A DNA stretch of 64,000 nucleotides from CAZMZW01 sp963802275 (GTDB lineage: Bacteria; Chloroflexota; Anaerolineae; Anaerolineales; Anaerolineaceae). The position numbers were made by a program, and so were the translations under genes. The stretch lies in NCBI GenBank assembly GCA_963802275.1, contig CAWDIB010000004.1, positions 186,001-250,000 on the forward strand. The letters run 5' to 3'. The notes beneath the pieces were generated by a model that was not told where the DNA came from, searched no databases, and worked only from the letters and a program-made list of their open reading frames with translations. Positions 44,717 to 54,001 of this stretch are shown here, piece by piece. The number at the start of each line of letters is the position of its first letter. Position 1 is the stretch's first letter.

Positions 44717-45274
44717 TTGAGCAATCCGCGCATTATTGGTGGTTCGGCACGCGGGATCCGTCTGGATATGGTTCCAGGCAATATTACCAGGCCTATTACC
44801 GACCGGGTAAAGGAATCTTTGTTCAATATCATTGGTTCAGATATTAAAGCTTCACGTTTTTTAGATCTTTTTGGCGGTACTGGTAGTGTGGGAATTGAAG
44901 CACTCAGTCGTGGGGCGGATTTTACGCGACTTTTGGATTTAAGTCCCCAGGCAGTTGCGGTCATCAGAAATAATTTAATTAAAACGAAATTGACAGAAAA
45001 AGCCGAGGTGCTCTGCATGAATGCCTTGACTTATTTATCTTCAAACCAAAATGATGGATTTGATTATGTATTTATTGCACCCCCTCAATATAAGAACATA
45101 TGGACGCAAGCACTTGAGTTGCTTGAGACTCACCAATGTCATCTGACCACGGATGGATGGGTGGTGGTTCAAATAGACCCGGTTGAATATTCAGCCCCCA
45201 AATTGACATCACTGCACTTATTTGATCAAAGAACCTATGGTTCGACGATGCTCTTATTTTTTATTTACAAATAA
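44717..45274 (+). CDS. rsmD: 16S rRNA (guanine966-N2)-methyltransferase RsmD
   Basis: A 185-residue methyltransferase with R-I-I-G-G-S-A-R-G at the N-terminus, R-P-I-T-D-R-V-K-E-S-L-F-N-I and the SAM motif F-L-D-L-F-G-G-T-G-S-V-G-I-E. The catalytic motif IV, usually D-P-P-Y/F, reads A-P-P-Q here, so the first and last positions differ. Start is a TTG at 44717. It would modify guanine 966 of 16S rRNA. Confidence 0.88.
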   Translation: MSNPRIIGGSARGIRLDMVPGNITRPITDRVKESLFNIIGSDIKASRFLDLFGGTGSVGIEALSRGADFTRLLDLSPQAVAVIRNNLIKTKLTEKAEVLCMNALTYLSSNQNDGFDYVFIAPPQYKNIWTQALELLETHQCHLTTDGWVVVQIDPVEYSAPKLTSLHLFDQRTYGSTMLLFFIYK

Positions 45275-45751
45275 TTACCCGACTACTTGAATTTCAACAC
45301 CATCATTTTCCTTGTGGTATGAAAGGATTTTTGATGAAAGGCATTTCCGGCTATTGATAACCAACTCAAGAAAGGATTGGAGATCCTGCATAAGAGGATA
45401 AAGATGCAATTGGCTGATTTCGATCCACTTTAATTGCCCTTCGGCTGACTCAATGATTCTCTTTGACTTGGATCGACCTGAATAAATGAATAAACCGATT
45501 CCATATGCATCCGTTTCGGGAATGATGGTAAAAAAAGAAAAATTCAACCGGTCAATGTGTAAACCGGTCTCCTCCCTAACCTCGCGAATAGCAGCGTGGA
45601 ACGGATTTTCCCCCCTTTCAATATGACCACCTATCCCATTCCATTTTCCAAATCCAATTTTTTCCTTTGAATTATGTTTAATCAAAAGAATTTCATTTCC
45701 ATGAAAAAGAAATATCAGTGTTCTGGGAATTATCTTGTACCGTTCAGCCAT
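45275..45751 (-). CDS. NUDIX hydrolase, MutT/8-oxo-dGTPase-like
   Basis: A 158-residue NUDIX hydrolase. The NUDIX box is G-G-H-I-E-R-G-E-N-P-F-H-A-A-I-R-E-V-R-E-E-T-G-L, complete with the catalytic Glu residues. The start P-R-T-L-I-F-L-F-H-G and G-F-G-K-W-N-G-I-G-G-H match 8-oxo-dGTP diphosphatase-like proteins, but substrate prediction in this superfamily is unreliable. It is convergent with rsmD, the two stop codons being adjacent. Confidence 0.85.
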   Translation of the reverse strand: MAERYKIIPRTLIFLFHGNEILLIKHNSKEKIGFGKWNGIGGHIERGENPFHAAIREVREETGLHIDRLNFSFFTIIPETDAYGIGLFIYSGRSKSKRIIESAEGQLKWIEISQLHLYPLMQDLQSFLELVINSRKCLSSKILSYHKENDGVEIQVVG

Positions 45752-45792
45752 GGATCATTTTCGGATACCAAATTCTAAAATTTGCGGATTGG

Positions 45793-46950
45793 TTAGAATT
45801 CTGCTGCTTTGGGAAACTGATTGATTTTCATCGCATAATTATTTGTATTAAATGCAACTTTATAACATCCGCACTTCATTAATATCTTTTTGATATTATC
45901 TTCAGTTATTAACCCCTTTTCCAGTTTCATTTTCAGTTCACAAATTCTTAATTCTGAAAAAGGCAAATATGCATTCATATCCTTTAATAAACCAGCATCA
46001 ATAACCACACCACCCATTTTAATATCGCGTCTAACGACTTCATTCAATTGGTTAATTTTATTAACAGATCCCTGATCAATTTTTGTTGCGGGGATTTCTA
46101 TCTTGGATATGTCCTCACCAGATACACCAAAGCGGAGGCGGGAACCTTCTTTAAGCAATCGTTGAAGAAATTCCTTTAAACCTGATTCACCAGGCAGGGA
46201 ATTATCGCTCGTGCCCATAATACCACTGACTGAGACAACCACACCACTTGGCTGAAAAAAGCGCACCCAAAGATTAGTCGCCATAGCCACCATTTTCAAA
46301 TTCATTAGCATTTTTTCTGAAATTCGAAAAGCCTCCATGTCAACTAATTCAGAGGCATCATAATTAATATTAAATATTCCCAGACGAATGGCGTTTTTGG
46401 TTTTACTCTTTAGTTCTTCCAGTAACTTTTCTCGGTCATTTTCAAACCTCGATCCATCAAATTTCAAATGATCCGCCTGAATAAATAAAGGTCCCCGGTA
46501 TTCATGCTGCAATATGGCTGATGCGAATCTGGATAATTGAATAAGCAAATCAACTTCCTCAAGACCAGCAAAGTCAACACTGAAAGCAGCCAAACTGTTT
46601 TTCTGTGCATTTTTATTCTGAAATACACGGGTCAATTCCAGGATTTGTTTTAAGGTTAGGTCGGAAATATCAAATACAGGTACACATATTTTGGGAAATG
46701 CATCCTGTGTTCCCTGGGAAATATTTATCTTTTGCAGGGAAGAAAAATAAATACCCTGAGTCCAGCAAATATTGGAGAGCAAATAATATAAATGCCGGAT
46801 GTTGTCTTTTACTTGACCATCCGGTTTTTCGAGTAAATGTGGAATTATCTGTATGAATTTCTCAGTATTCGCACCGATAATAGAAGATTTTTTATCTATA
46901 ATCTCAAAGCTGAGAAGTTCATTAATCTTTTCAAACCCTTTTTTATCCAT
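45793..46950 (-). CDS. Degenerate class II aldolase-like protein
   Basis: A 385-residue protein resembling class II fructose-bisphosphate/tagatose-type aldolases of Chloroflexota. Residues about 150-215 keep the pattern Y-R-G-P-L-F-I-Q-A-D-H-L-K, then I-N-Y-D-A-S-E-L-V-D. In active relatives G-E-I-G-E-V-G-G and T-S-H-G-G supply further zinc and phosphate ligands. Here those places read V-S-G-I-M-G-T-S-D and I-E-I-P-A-T-K, so the ligands seem lost. It is encoded 15 bp after pfk, supporting origin in glycolysis. A regulatory or altered catalytic role is possible; assignment is by recalled family pattern only. Confidence 0.6.
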   Translation of the reverse strand: MDKKGFEKINELLSFEIIDKKSSIIGANTEKFIQIIPHLLEKPDGQVKDNIRHLYYLLSNICWTQGIYFSSLQKINISQGTQDAFPKICVPVFDISDLTLKQILELTRVFQNKNAQKNSLAAFSVDFAGLEEVDLLIQLSRFASAILQHEYRGPLFIQADHLKFDGSRFENDREKLLEELKSKTKNAIRLGIFNINYDASELVDMEAFRISEKMLMNLKMVAMATNLWVRFFQPSGVVVSVSGIMGTSDNSLPGESGLKEFLQRLLKEGSRLRFGVSGEDISKIEIPATKIDQGSVNKINQLNEVVRRDIKMGGVVIDAGLLKDMNAYLPFSELRICELKMKLEKGLITEDNIKKILMKCGCYKVAFNTNNYAMKINQFPKAAEF

Positions 46951-46965
46951 AATAAAAAATTCTTT

Positions 46966-48148
46966 CTATTCAAGGAACATGGGGGTATTCATGAACTCAC
47001 GTACTTTCACCCGGTAATTTTCCTTGTCATAGAATGCATCGACATTAACCGTTCGTTTTCCGGAGATGACTGATTCAAGTGGTACCGCGGTGTATTTACC
47101 ATTTTTTAATCCAACCATTTTTCCAAAATCCCCTTTCTGGATCAAACTAAACGCCAAATGGCCAAAACCATTGGCGACCATGCGGTCCAGTGAATCGGGG
47201 GGACCTAGAACGCATTAAATAGCCTAATTTCTGATACATGGTGTGTTGCCCGGTAAGCTTGCGTAATTCTTCGCAAATTATTTCACCGATTCCACCCAGT
47301 TTGCGATGCCCGTAGGCATCTTCCTCGCCTGATTCAATAATATCTCCTCCAATCATAACCGCTCCTTCAGAAACAGTCATTAGGGCGTAGTTGGAAGGAT
47401 TATTTCGCTTATCTTCCACAAGCAATTCTGCAAGTTTTTTCATATCAAAAGGGATTTCGGAAATTAATACTCTGTCAACGGAAGCCAGATAAGCACTGAT
47501 AAGGCTGGTTTCACCAGAGTTGCGTCCAAACAATTCCACCACACCGATCCGTTCATGTGAACCAAGTGGTGTGCGGAAATCAGTGATCATATTAACACTG
47601 CGGGTAACCGCTGTGGAGAAACCGATGCAGTAATCAGTTCCATTAACGTCATTGTCCATGGTTTTCGGAATACCGACGATGGGAAAACCTTCTTTGTTGA
47701 GACGGGCGGAAAAACTGAGCGTGTCATCCCCCCCAATGGATATTAGCGCATCAATCCCGAGGCGTGACAATACTTCCAAGATATAGTCGGTGAAATCCAT
47801 TGTGCCGTCGGTATTAAGCGGTTTGCCGAATGGCTGATCTTTCAAGAAATCTGGAATATCCCCGCTCTTGACTTTTTGCGGATTGGTTCTTGAAGTATGG
47901 AGAAATGTACCCCCGGTTCGGTCAATTGTTCGGACGGCAAGTTTATCCAATTTTCGGATGTAATAATCGTGTGTGGAGGGTTCATCAAAGTCATAATGCA
48001 ATAGACCCGCCCAGCCCCGTCTAATGCCTGACACTTCATAACCAGATTCAAGCGCTTGAGTGACCACCATTTTCATGCAGGGATTCAAACCAGGAACGTC
48101 CCCTCCGCCTGTAAGAATTCCAATTTTTTTATTCATCTCTTCCTCCAA
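46966..48148 (-). CDS. pfkA: 6-phosphofructokinase, PPi-type signature (frameshifted)
   Basis: A phosphofructokinase of about 390 residues after correction. It starts G-I-L-T-G-G-G-D-V-P-G-L-N-P. The donor-site motif is I-G-G-D-D-T, and the substrate motif P-K-T-M-D-N-D. In this superfamily Asp after G-G-D and Lys in P-K-T typify pyrophosphate-dependent enzymes, whereas ATP enzymes have Gly in both. The frame breaks at the six-base run 47197-47202 (CCCCCC on the coding strand); with five C it reads M-R-S-R-S-P-D-S-L-D-R-M-V-A. Start is ATG 48148 or, better, 48136. Confidence 0.85.
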
Positions 48149-48186
48149 ATTTCATTCCGAAAAGGATTACCGGATTTTTCCGCAAA

Positions 48187-48195
48187 AGTATAGCA
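48187..48195 (-). promoter_or_regulatory. Extended -10 promoter for pfkA
   Basis: On the minus strand TGCTATACT forms an extended -10 element about 38 bp before the pfkA start. No clear -35 is seen. It would start a unit of pfkA, the aldolase-like gene and the NUDIX gene. Confidence 0.45.
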
Positions 48196-48218
48196 TAAAC
48201 TTTTCCCCTGATTTATTT

Positions 48219-49493
48219 TTAAAAAACAAATAGATCATTCTTCAACCATCCTCTGACCCAATACAAATTGAGTAAAGTGAAGGCGATGGGTAAGAAATAG
48301 AAGACGGCTGGGAATGGTTCTCTGTAATCCATTGATTTGGTTAAAAGACCCAGCGTTAACAGGAAGAATGAAAAAATTATTAAAGAAATGTTCATTACCC
48401 AAAAACCATAAAGACGATTTCTTTCCATCCATTGATGAAAGATAAAACTCATCGGCAACAATAAAAAACAAAGAACACCCAGGCGGTTTTGGATCATGAT
48501 CAATGGATACAGCGAAATTGCCAGGCAAAGTACCCAAAATAATCTTTTTAAGTCAACCGGAGATAGAAAAAGTTCAAGCAGAATTATTCCAAAACAAATA
48601 ACCGAGATACCATTCCAAATTAAGGGTGGGGAATCACTAATCCAATTTTTTATTAGTTCACCAGGCAAAGCGACCCCTGAAGCAAAACCATTGGTGACAA
48701 TCGCACGAAAATACATGATTGGCCATTCAGGAACAAGTAAATAGGATGCAACCCCCAGTACTGCCAGTGAAATGAAAAACCAGACATATGCACTCCAACC
48801 TTTTTCAATAAAGAGATAAACAAATAATACAAGCAGCGGGATCATTACTGCCTGCAATTTAATTGTAAGGAGCGCTAGAAGGATACCTGTTCCTGGAAAT
48901 TTCTTTTCCTGTATGAATCGTAATGCGCCAAGGAAAATTAAGAAAAGAAAGATAAATTCACTGCCTTGTAAGAGGGCGATGACCGAATAGAAAAAGCTGA
49001 AGAAATAAAACAATAATTTTCCTGACACCTGCTGGTCATCCTTGAAACCAACAATTCGAAAGACCAACCTGCAAGAAATGAACAAAAAAGCTTCATTAAT
49101 GATCAACCAAAATGCGCGCGCAACATAAAAATTTTGAAAAAGGGAAAAGGGAAAAAATAAAAAAATTGAGAATAGCGGATTCAATAAATTGAAATTGGTA
49201 TCTTTCGGGATTACATGTAAAATCTTCGACGATTCAATGAGGAAATTTATCCCGTCCTGAGAATAAGGATTAATGCCCTTAAAGAGTAACATTCTTGCAG
49301 ATGCCCAATTGACAAAAAAATCCTGACCGCCCCAAAGAGATGACGCGATAAAATAATTAATAACAAGAATGGCGGTTGCGATTGCTAAGATTTTTATCCA
49401 ATTGTTCACATCAAGTCTTGCAAGCAGACCTTTAAATCTTCTTTTACTTTTTTGGGGGTCAGGTTTAATACCTGGAAGGTTACCCCGCTTCAT
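48219..49493 (-). CDS. GT87-like polytopic glycosyltransferase
   Basis: A 424-residue protein with about ten transmembrane helices and a basic cytoplasmic N-terminus. An early loop with D-F-F-V-N-W-A-S-A-R and G-I-N-P-Y-S is the usual pattern of GT87/DUF2029 polyprenyl-phosphate-sugar-dependent transferases; the D in this loop is the likely catalytic base. Such enzymes add mannose or other sugars outside the cytoplasm. Its start overlaps the acyl-AMP ligase stop by 14 bp, tying it to the acylation cluster. Donor and acceptor are unknown. Confidence 0.75.
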   Translation of the reverse strand: MKRGNLPGIKPDPQKSKRRFKGLLARLDVNNWIKILAIATAILVINYFIASSLWGGQDFFVNWASARMLLFKGINPYSQDGINFLIESSKILHVIPKDTNFNLLNPLFSIFLFFPFSLFQNFYVARAFWLIINEAFLFISCRLVFRIVGFKDDQQVSGKLLFYFFSFFYSVIALLQGSEFIFLFLIFLGALRFIQEKKFPGTGILLALLTIKLQAVMIPLLVLFVYLFIEKGWSAYVWFFISLAVLGVASYLLVPEWPIMYFRAIVTNGFASGVALPGELIKNWISDSPPLIWNGISVICFGIILLELFLSPVDLKRLFWVLCLAISLYPLIMIQNRLGVLCFLLLPMSFIFHQWMERNRLYGFWVMNISLIIFSFFLLTLGLLTKSMDYREPFPAVFYFLPIAFTLLNLYWVRGWLKNDLFVF

Positions 49494-51153
49494 TCAGTTC
49501 TTTCAAATATTTTTCGCGGTTGGCTGTGCGGGCTATCTTGCCACTACTGGTTTTAATTAACCATTTTGGCTGAACCACGTAAGCATCTTTTAGCGTGATT
49601 GCTGAATTCTGTGCAATTGTCTTCCGAATCTGCTCTTTAATTTGATCCATTTCCTGCATCATCTCTGCTTCAATCTCAGCAACCACCACAACTTCCTCTG
49701 TGCCTATTTTTTCATTAAAAACTCCAAATGCCACCACCCTGCCCCGATGTACTCCTTTCACTTGCATGGAAAGGTATTCAATGTCCTGTGGGTAAATATT
49801 TTTTCCACCAACGATAATCATGTCTTTTTTTCTGCCGCTAATGTACAACTCCCCATCAGCCAGGTAACCCAAATCACCTGTTTTAAACCAACCGTCCTGC
49901 ATGGATTTTTCGGTTTCATCCGGCCGGTGATAATAACCAGTAAGCATGCAATTGCTTTTTATGGCAATTTGCCCAACATGTCTTTCGGGTAATTCCAAAT
50001 TTTTTTCAGAAATGATCTTTACCTGCGTATTTTCAATTGGTCGGCCATTTGACACCATTTTGATGGATGGCTTTGAGGAAGCTGGACAGGCTTTTTGCTT
50101 GTGTTGAAATTCTTCCAAATCTATTTCATCAACGGTCAATGCCTGTTCAATTCCTCCCTGGGTGACCGCAAAAACATTCTCGGCCATGGCATAACAGGCA
50201 GCCAGAGCACTATTCCTCAAACCAAACCCGGTGAACCTTGAGATGAATTTTTGGTGGCTGTCCCAGCGGACAGGTTCGGAACAATTGATCACAGCTCGCA
50301 GGCTTTCCAATTTCACATTTTCCATCTGACTGTCGCGAGTCTTGTCCGCACAAAAGTTATAGGCAAAATTTGGAAGCCAACAAAGAGTTCCTTTATAGGT
50401 TGATATCAATGTAAATAATTTGTAAGGCGCCCTGACCCACTCAAAAGGAGACATGAGTACTAATGGTATGCGCAATAAAATTGGCATTAAGAAACAGGCG
50501 ATCAAACCCATATCATGATAGAGAGGCAGCCAACTGACTATGACATCGTTTGGTTTTAGCAGAATGGCTTTGCTGTAGGACTCTAATTGATTAAAAACAG
50601 CAATATGCGATAATGACACGCCTTTTTGCAGACCGGTGGTACCGGATGAATGCTGTAAAAGGACAATGTCAGTCGGTTGTCTTTTCAATCCACCATAAAC
50701 CGGTATCTCGGATTTTTTACCCACATTTTCGACAACAATCACTTCTCTTACAGAACTACCTGGTTCAACGGCGGATTTGATCTCCCCTTCGAATTCTGCA
50801 TAGGTAACGATTGCGGTGGGTTTGGTGATTTTAATTAGCTGAGCAAGATCTACCCGATAACGATCAGGGATCAATTTTTCAGTGAGAAAAGGCATAATCG
50901 AGGGGATGGCTCCATGTAAAATGCATCCAAAATAGGCATAGATCAGGTCAAGCCCGTGCTGCAAGACAAGGATAACCACATCTCCGGGTTTAACATCCTT
51001 CGCGATGAGTTCATTGGTGTAATTGGTGGCGCTGTTAACCAGTTGTGAGTAGGTTATGTGTTGATCGAGTATTCCAGCTTTTATTAAATGGATGATTTCT
51101 TGTTCCGGAAAATCCTTCAAAGAGTTTAGCAGGGACTCAGTGAAGGTCTTCAT
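49480..51153 (-). CDS. Fatty-acyl-AMP ligase (FAAL-like)
   Basis: A 557-residue adenylate-forming enzyme. The ATP loop is L-Q-H-S-S-G-T-T-G-L-Q-K-G-V, the core motif W-F-K-T-G-D-L-G-Y-L, and the hinge G-R-K-K-D-M-I-I-V-G-G-K-N-I-Y-P-Q-D-I-E. The N-Y-P-Q-D-I-E type hinge and L-L-Q-H-S-S-G-T-T-G are characteristic of FAALs, which activate long-chain fatty acids as acyl-AMP and load them on a carrier protein rather than on CoA. Its start overlaps the ACP stop as ATGA. In the Dlt analogy it takes the place of DltA. The exact acid is unknown. Confidence 0.87.
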   Translation of the reverse strand: MKTFTESLLNSLKDFPEQEIIHLIKAGILDQHITYSQLVNSATNYTNELIAKDVKPGDVVILVLQHGLDLIYAYFGCILHGAIPSIMPFLTEKLIPDRYRVDLAQLIKITKPTAIVTYAEFEGEIKSAVEPGSSVREVIVVENVGKKSEIPVYGGLKRQPTDIVLLQHSSGTTGLQKGVSLSHIAVFNQLESYSKAILLKPNDVIVSWLPLYHDMGLIACFLMPILLRIPLVLMSPFEWVRAPYKLFTLISTYKGTLCWLPNFAYNFCADKTRDSQMENVKLESLRAVINCSEPVRWDSHQKFISRFTGFGLRNSALAACYAMAENVFAVTQGGIEQALTVDEIDLEEFQHKQKACPASSKPSIKMVSNGRPIENTQVKIISEKNLELPERHVGQIAIKSNCMLTGYYHRPDETEKSMQDGWFKTGDLGYLADGELYISGRKKDMIIVGGKNIYPQDIEYLSMQVKGVHRGRVVAFGVFNEKIGTEEVVVVAEIEAEMMQEMDQIKEQIRKTIAQNSAITLKDAYVVQPKWLIKTSSGKIARTANREKYLKELNEAG

Positions 51154-51413
51154 GATTTTTTTATTCGCGTTTGAATAAGTCCTGATAATTGATCCAGATT
51201 ATCAAAACAGTCTGAATTTAATTCGGTATCATCAATATGTACACCAAATTCATCTTCCACCATTAACGCCAGATCAATCAAGTGGAATGAATCAATTAAT
51301 CCGCTTGTAATCAGCGGTTCAGCATCTTTAATTACGCGTTCGGGTTGAGAGAGAATTTCTTTAGCGATGCGGTTACTTATTTTTTTGATGATTTCTTTCT
51401 TATCCATTTTCAA
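51150..51413 (-). CDS. Acyl carrier protein
   Basis: An 87-residue stand-alone carrier protein. The phosphopantetheine attachment Ser is residue 42 in G-L-I-D-S-F-H-L, followed by the acidic helix L-A-L-M-V-E-D-E-F-G-V. G-L-I-D-S is used by DltC-like and non-FAS carriers, while fatty-acid-synthesis ACPs usually have G-A-D-S-L-D. The gene precedes the ligase with a 4-bp overlap and follows the SGNH gene. It would carry the activated acyl group to the membrane acyltransferase. Confidence 0.9.
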   Translation of the reverse strand: MKMDKKEIIKKISNRIAKEILSQPERVIKDAEPLITSGLIDSFHLIDLALMVEDEFGVHIDDTELNSDCFDNLDQLSGLIQTRIKKS

Positions 51414-51447
51414 TTCCAGTTTTTTAGAAATTATTTTAAATCACTTT

Positions 51448-52569
51448 TTATGGAGCTTGGCAATAATTGTTCTTGAGGATAGACGTTATTTCTTTTACCA
51501 GCAGCGCCTCACCATCCCGGTTCAAATGAATGGCCGAATTTGTGAACATGTCCCCGGGAACAAGGTTATAAAAATCATAGAACGGGGTTTTAAATTTATC
51601 GGAAGTATTTTTTATGATTGCACGATATTGCTCATATGCCCAGCGGGGGTAGTAATAGTTATAACGGATTTCACTATTTTCACCCTGGCTGATTAATATC
51701 GGCTCATTTATTAATACTACGGGTATTGACATGTTTTTTATTGCGATTTCAAGCACATCCAAAGATAATTCACCCTCAATCATACGTTGCCCTTTCCCAT
51801 GAAATGTGTCATCCGGTTCAAAATCCCTTCTTGCAGGGGTAAAAGGTGAATTTAAATCCTGGTCGATTCCAGTCGCCGCCCACATAATGCCATAAGCCTG
51901 GAGCCTTGCCAGGTCTGCCAGGTTTCTTCTTTGGTTTAAAAATGTCCGGTCAATAAAAGTGGATTCATCGAAATTATATGACTCATCAAGCCCATATTGC
52001 TTGACGATCTGGTTAATCAAAGGCGCATTGTTTCTCAATAATTCGGAATTGGTCTGGTTTTCTCTTGGGAATGATTCCAATGTAACAAGCCACAAAATAA
52101 GATCCGGATGATATGCCAATGCACGATCAATAATCATCAGGTCTTTTAATATCGTCAAAGTTGGATAGCCCAAATTATAAAAAACCATTCTTTTCCCATC
52201 ACAACTCATCAGATTCAGATTATTGAGCTGCCCTGACAATGTATCCGAATTTTTTTGAAGTGATCCCCAGACTGAGGAATCACCCACAATAAAAACACGG
52301 TATTCATCCTGCTCCTTTGCCTCACCAGCAAGACGCAAAGAGGAAAACATCGCCTCAATATTGTTGATTGTCAGATTGTATGATTTGCTTGGATTTTCCC
52401 CAAAGGGAAGTCTTTCCCGTCCCGGTAAAATTGAATTGTATAACGAAACTTTACCGATGGCCCTTTGATCAAAGCCAATAAATAAAAAATTAAAAACAAC
52501 AAAAAGAACAACAACTTTTACAATGACCCTCCCCATGGATATCTTTAAGTGATTCTCTTTTTGAGGCAT
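51448..52569 (-). CDS. Membrane-anchored SGNH hydrolase/acyltransferase
   Basis: A 373-residue protein with one N-terminal transmembrane helix (about 13-32) and an extracytoplasmic SGNH-type domain. Block I is I-V-G-D-S-S-V-W-G with nucleophile Ser98; the C-terminal block is N-S-A-I-H-L-N-R-D-G with the catalytic His. The Asp usually three residues before this His is Asn here. DltD and AlgJ-type proteins with this layout move an acyl group from the MBOAT partner to the final polymer. It starts 6 bp after the MBOAT stop, supporting this partnership. Confidence 0.8.
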   Translation of the reverse strand: MPQKENHLKISMGRVIVKVVVLFVVFNFLFIGFDQRAIGKVSLYNSILPGRERLPFGENPSKSYNLTINNIEAMFSSLRLAGEAKEQDEYRVFIVGDSSVWGSLQKNSDTLSGQLNNLNLMSCDGKRMVFYNLGYPTLTILKDLMIIDRALAYHPDLILWLVTLESFPRENQTNSELLRNNAPLINQIVKQYGLDESYNFDESTFIDRTFLNQRRNLADLARLQAYGIMWAATGIDQDLNSPFTPARRDFEPDDTFHGKGQRMIEGELSLDVLEIAIKNMSIPVVLINEPILISQGENSEIRYNYYYPRWAYEQYRAIIKNTSDKFKTPFYDFYNLVPGDMFTNSAIHLNRDGEALLVKEITSILKNNYCQAP

Positions 52570-52575
52570 CGTAAC

Positions 52576-54001
52576 TTATTTTCCAAATAACCTTAATAAA
52601 ACATCAAATCCTGCATGCACATCAGGAATGACGAACCAAATCCACCCTATGGAAACAAATAAAAATGTCAGAGTTGTTGAAACGAAGGTTATTGCTGATC
52701 CAAAATGACCGTACTTTGAGCTTGATACACCAATCTTTTGCATCCATTGGTTCCATTGGGTATGAACGATCAAGCCGATGCCATGCCAGACCCCCCACAC
52801 CAGATAATTGGGAGAAATGCCATGCCAGAGGCCAATCAAAACCATAGTCAACAATTGTGGAATTGAGTTGAGAATAAAAACAGAACTGACTGTTTTTTTT
52901 GATCTCAAAAACCTAGTCAATGGAAAAAAGAAATAAGCTCGAATCCATTGGGTCAGGGTCATATGCCAGCGGTTCCAAAAATCGGTGAGGTTTTTTGCCA
53001 GGTAAGGCCGATTAAAGTTTTCCGGAAGAGAAATACCCAATAATGCGCTCATGCCGAGAGCAATGTCGGTATAACCTGAAAAGTCAAAGAAAATCATTAG
53101 GGCAAACGCAAATAGCATGATCCAAAGCCAGGTTGGCGAATTAACTAGCAATATATTGGTTTGATTGATGGAAAATATGGCAAGCGTATCAGCAATGACA
53201 AATTTTTTTGCTAATCCCATAACCAAGCGGATTCCACCTTTATAAACATCTTCCGCGAATAAGGTTTCCTCGTTCAATTCGTTTTTAAAATTCTGAAAAC
53301 GGTCAATCGGTCCGGCAGTCAATGCTGGAAGGTAAATCACATAGTTAAAAAATGTTCTTACATCGGTCGGTTCCAAGCGCTTATTTTGAAAATCGCGCAA
53401 CGTATGAATCAAACGGAAGGCAATATATGAAAATCCCAACCAGGTCAAACTTAATATTTTGAGCACTGGATGGCAGAAAAACCTGCCCGGCTGTTTTACG
53501 AAAATAATTGATAATAAATATTTGAAAATCAACATTTTTTAAAACTATGAAAATTCCAATGATTAAGCTCAATTGGATATATGGAAAAATCCTGTGGTTC
53601 TTAAATTTTGAAAACAATAAGCAAATGGTTACAATCAACAGGAGGGATGAAAATACGATTGACGTTTGAGGAGGCAATGTTGCTGTCAATATGAAATTAG
53701 ACGGCAGATACTTGGAGGTAGATAATACCAGCGGTAGGAGAAAAATAATCAAAAAGGCGGGGATATTTTCTTTTCCCTTAATTTTTTCCAATGGAGTAAT
53801 GATGATATATGTGAGCAAAATAAGCGTGATAGTAACAAGTGGAAACCAGAAATCAACATACCTGATCAAGGAACCGGGTTGCAGCCAAAAAATACCCAGC
53901 AAACTGGCAACAAACAAAAGCCATTGCTTCCCCTTATGATTAAAAAGCAGGCGATATAAAACAATTCCTCCAGTTAATTGGAGGATATGGTCAAAGCTCA
54001 C
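52576..54001 (-). CDS. MBOAT-family acyltransferase (DltB/AlgI-like, frameshifted)
   Basis: A membrane-bound O-acyltransferase of about 474 residues after correction, with some twelve hydrophobic segments. The second half has W-L-G-F-S-Y-I-A-F-R-L-I-H, L-T-A-G-P-I-D-R, F-W-N-R-W-H-M-T-L-T-Q-W-I-R and the catalytic-His region L-W-H-G-I-S-P-N-Y-L-V-W-G-V-W-H-G. The frame shifts at about 53440-53452 (one extra base, likely in TTT), joining A-Q-N-I-K to L-T-W-L-G-F-S-Y. Start is GTG at 53999-54001, directly after the TGA of the microprotein. It would take the acyl group from ACP across the membrane. Confidence 0.87.
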
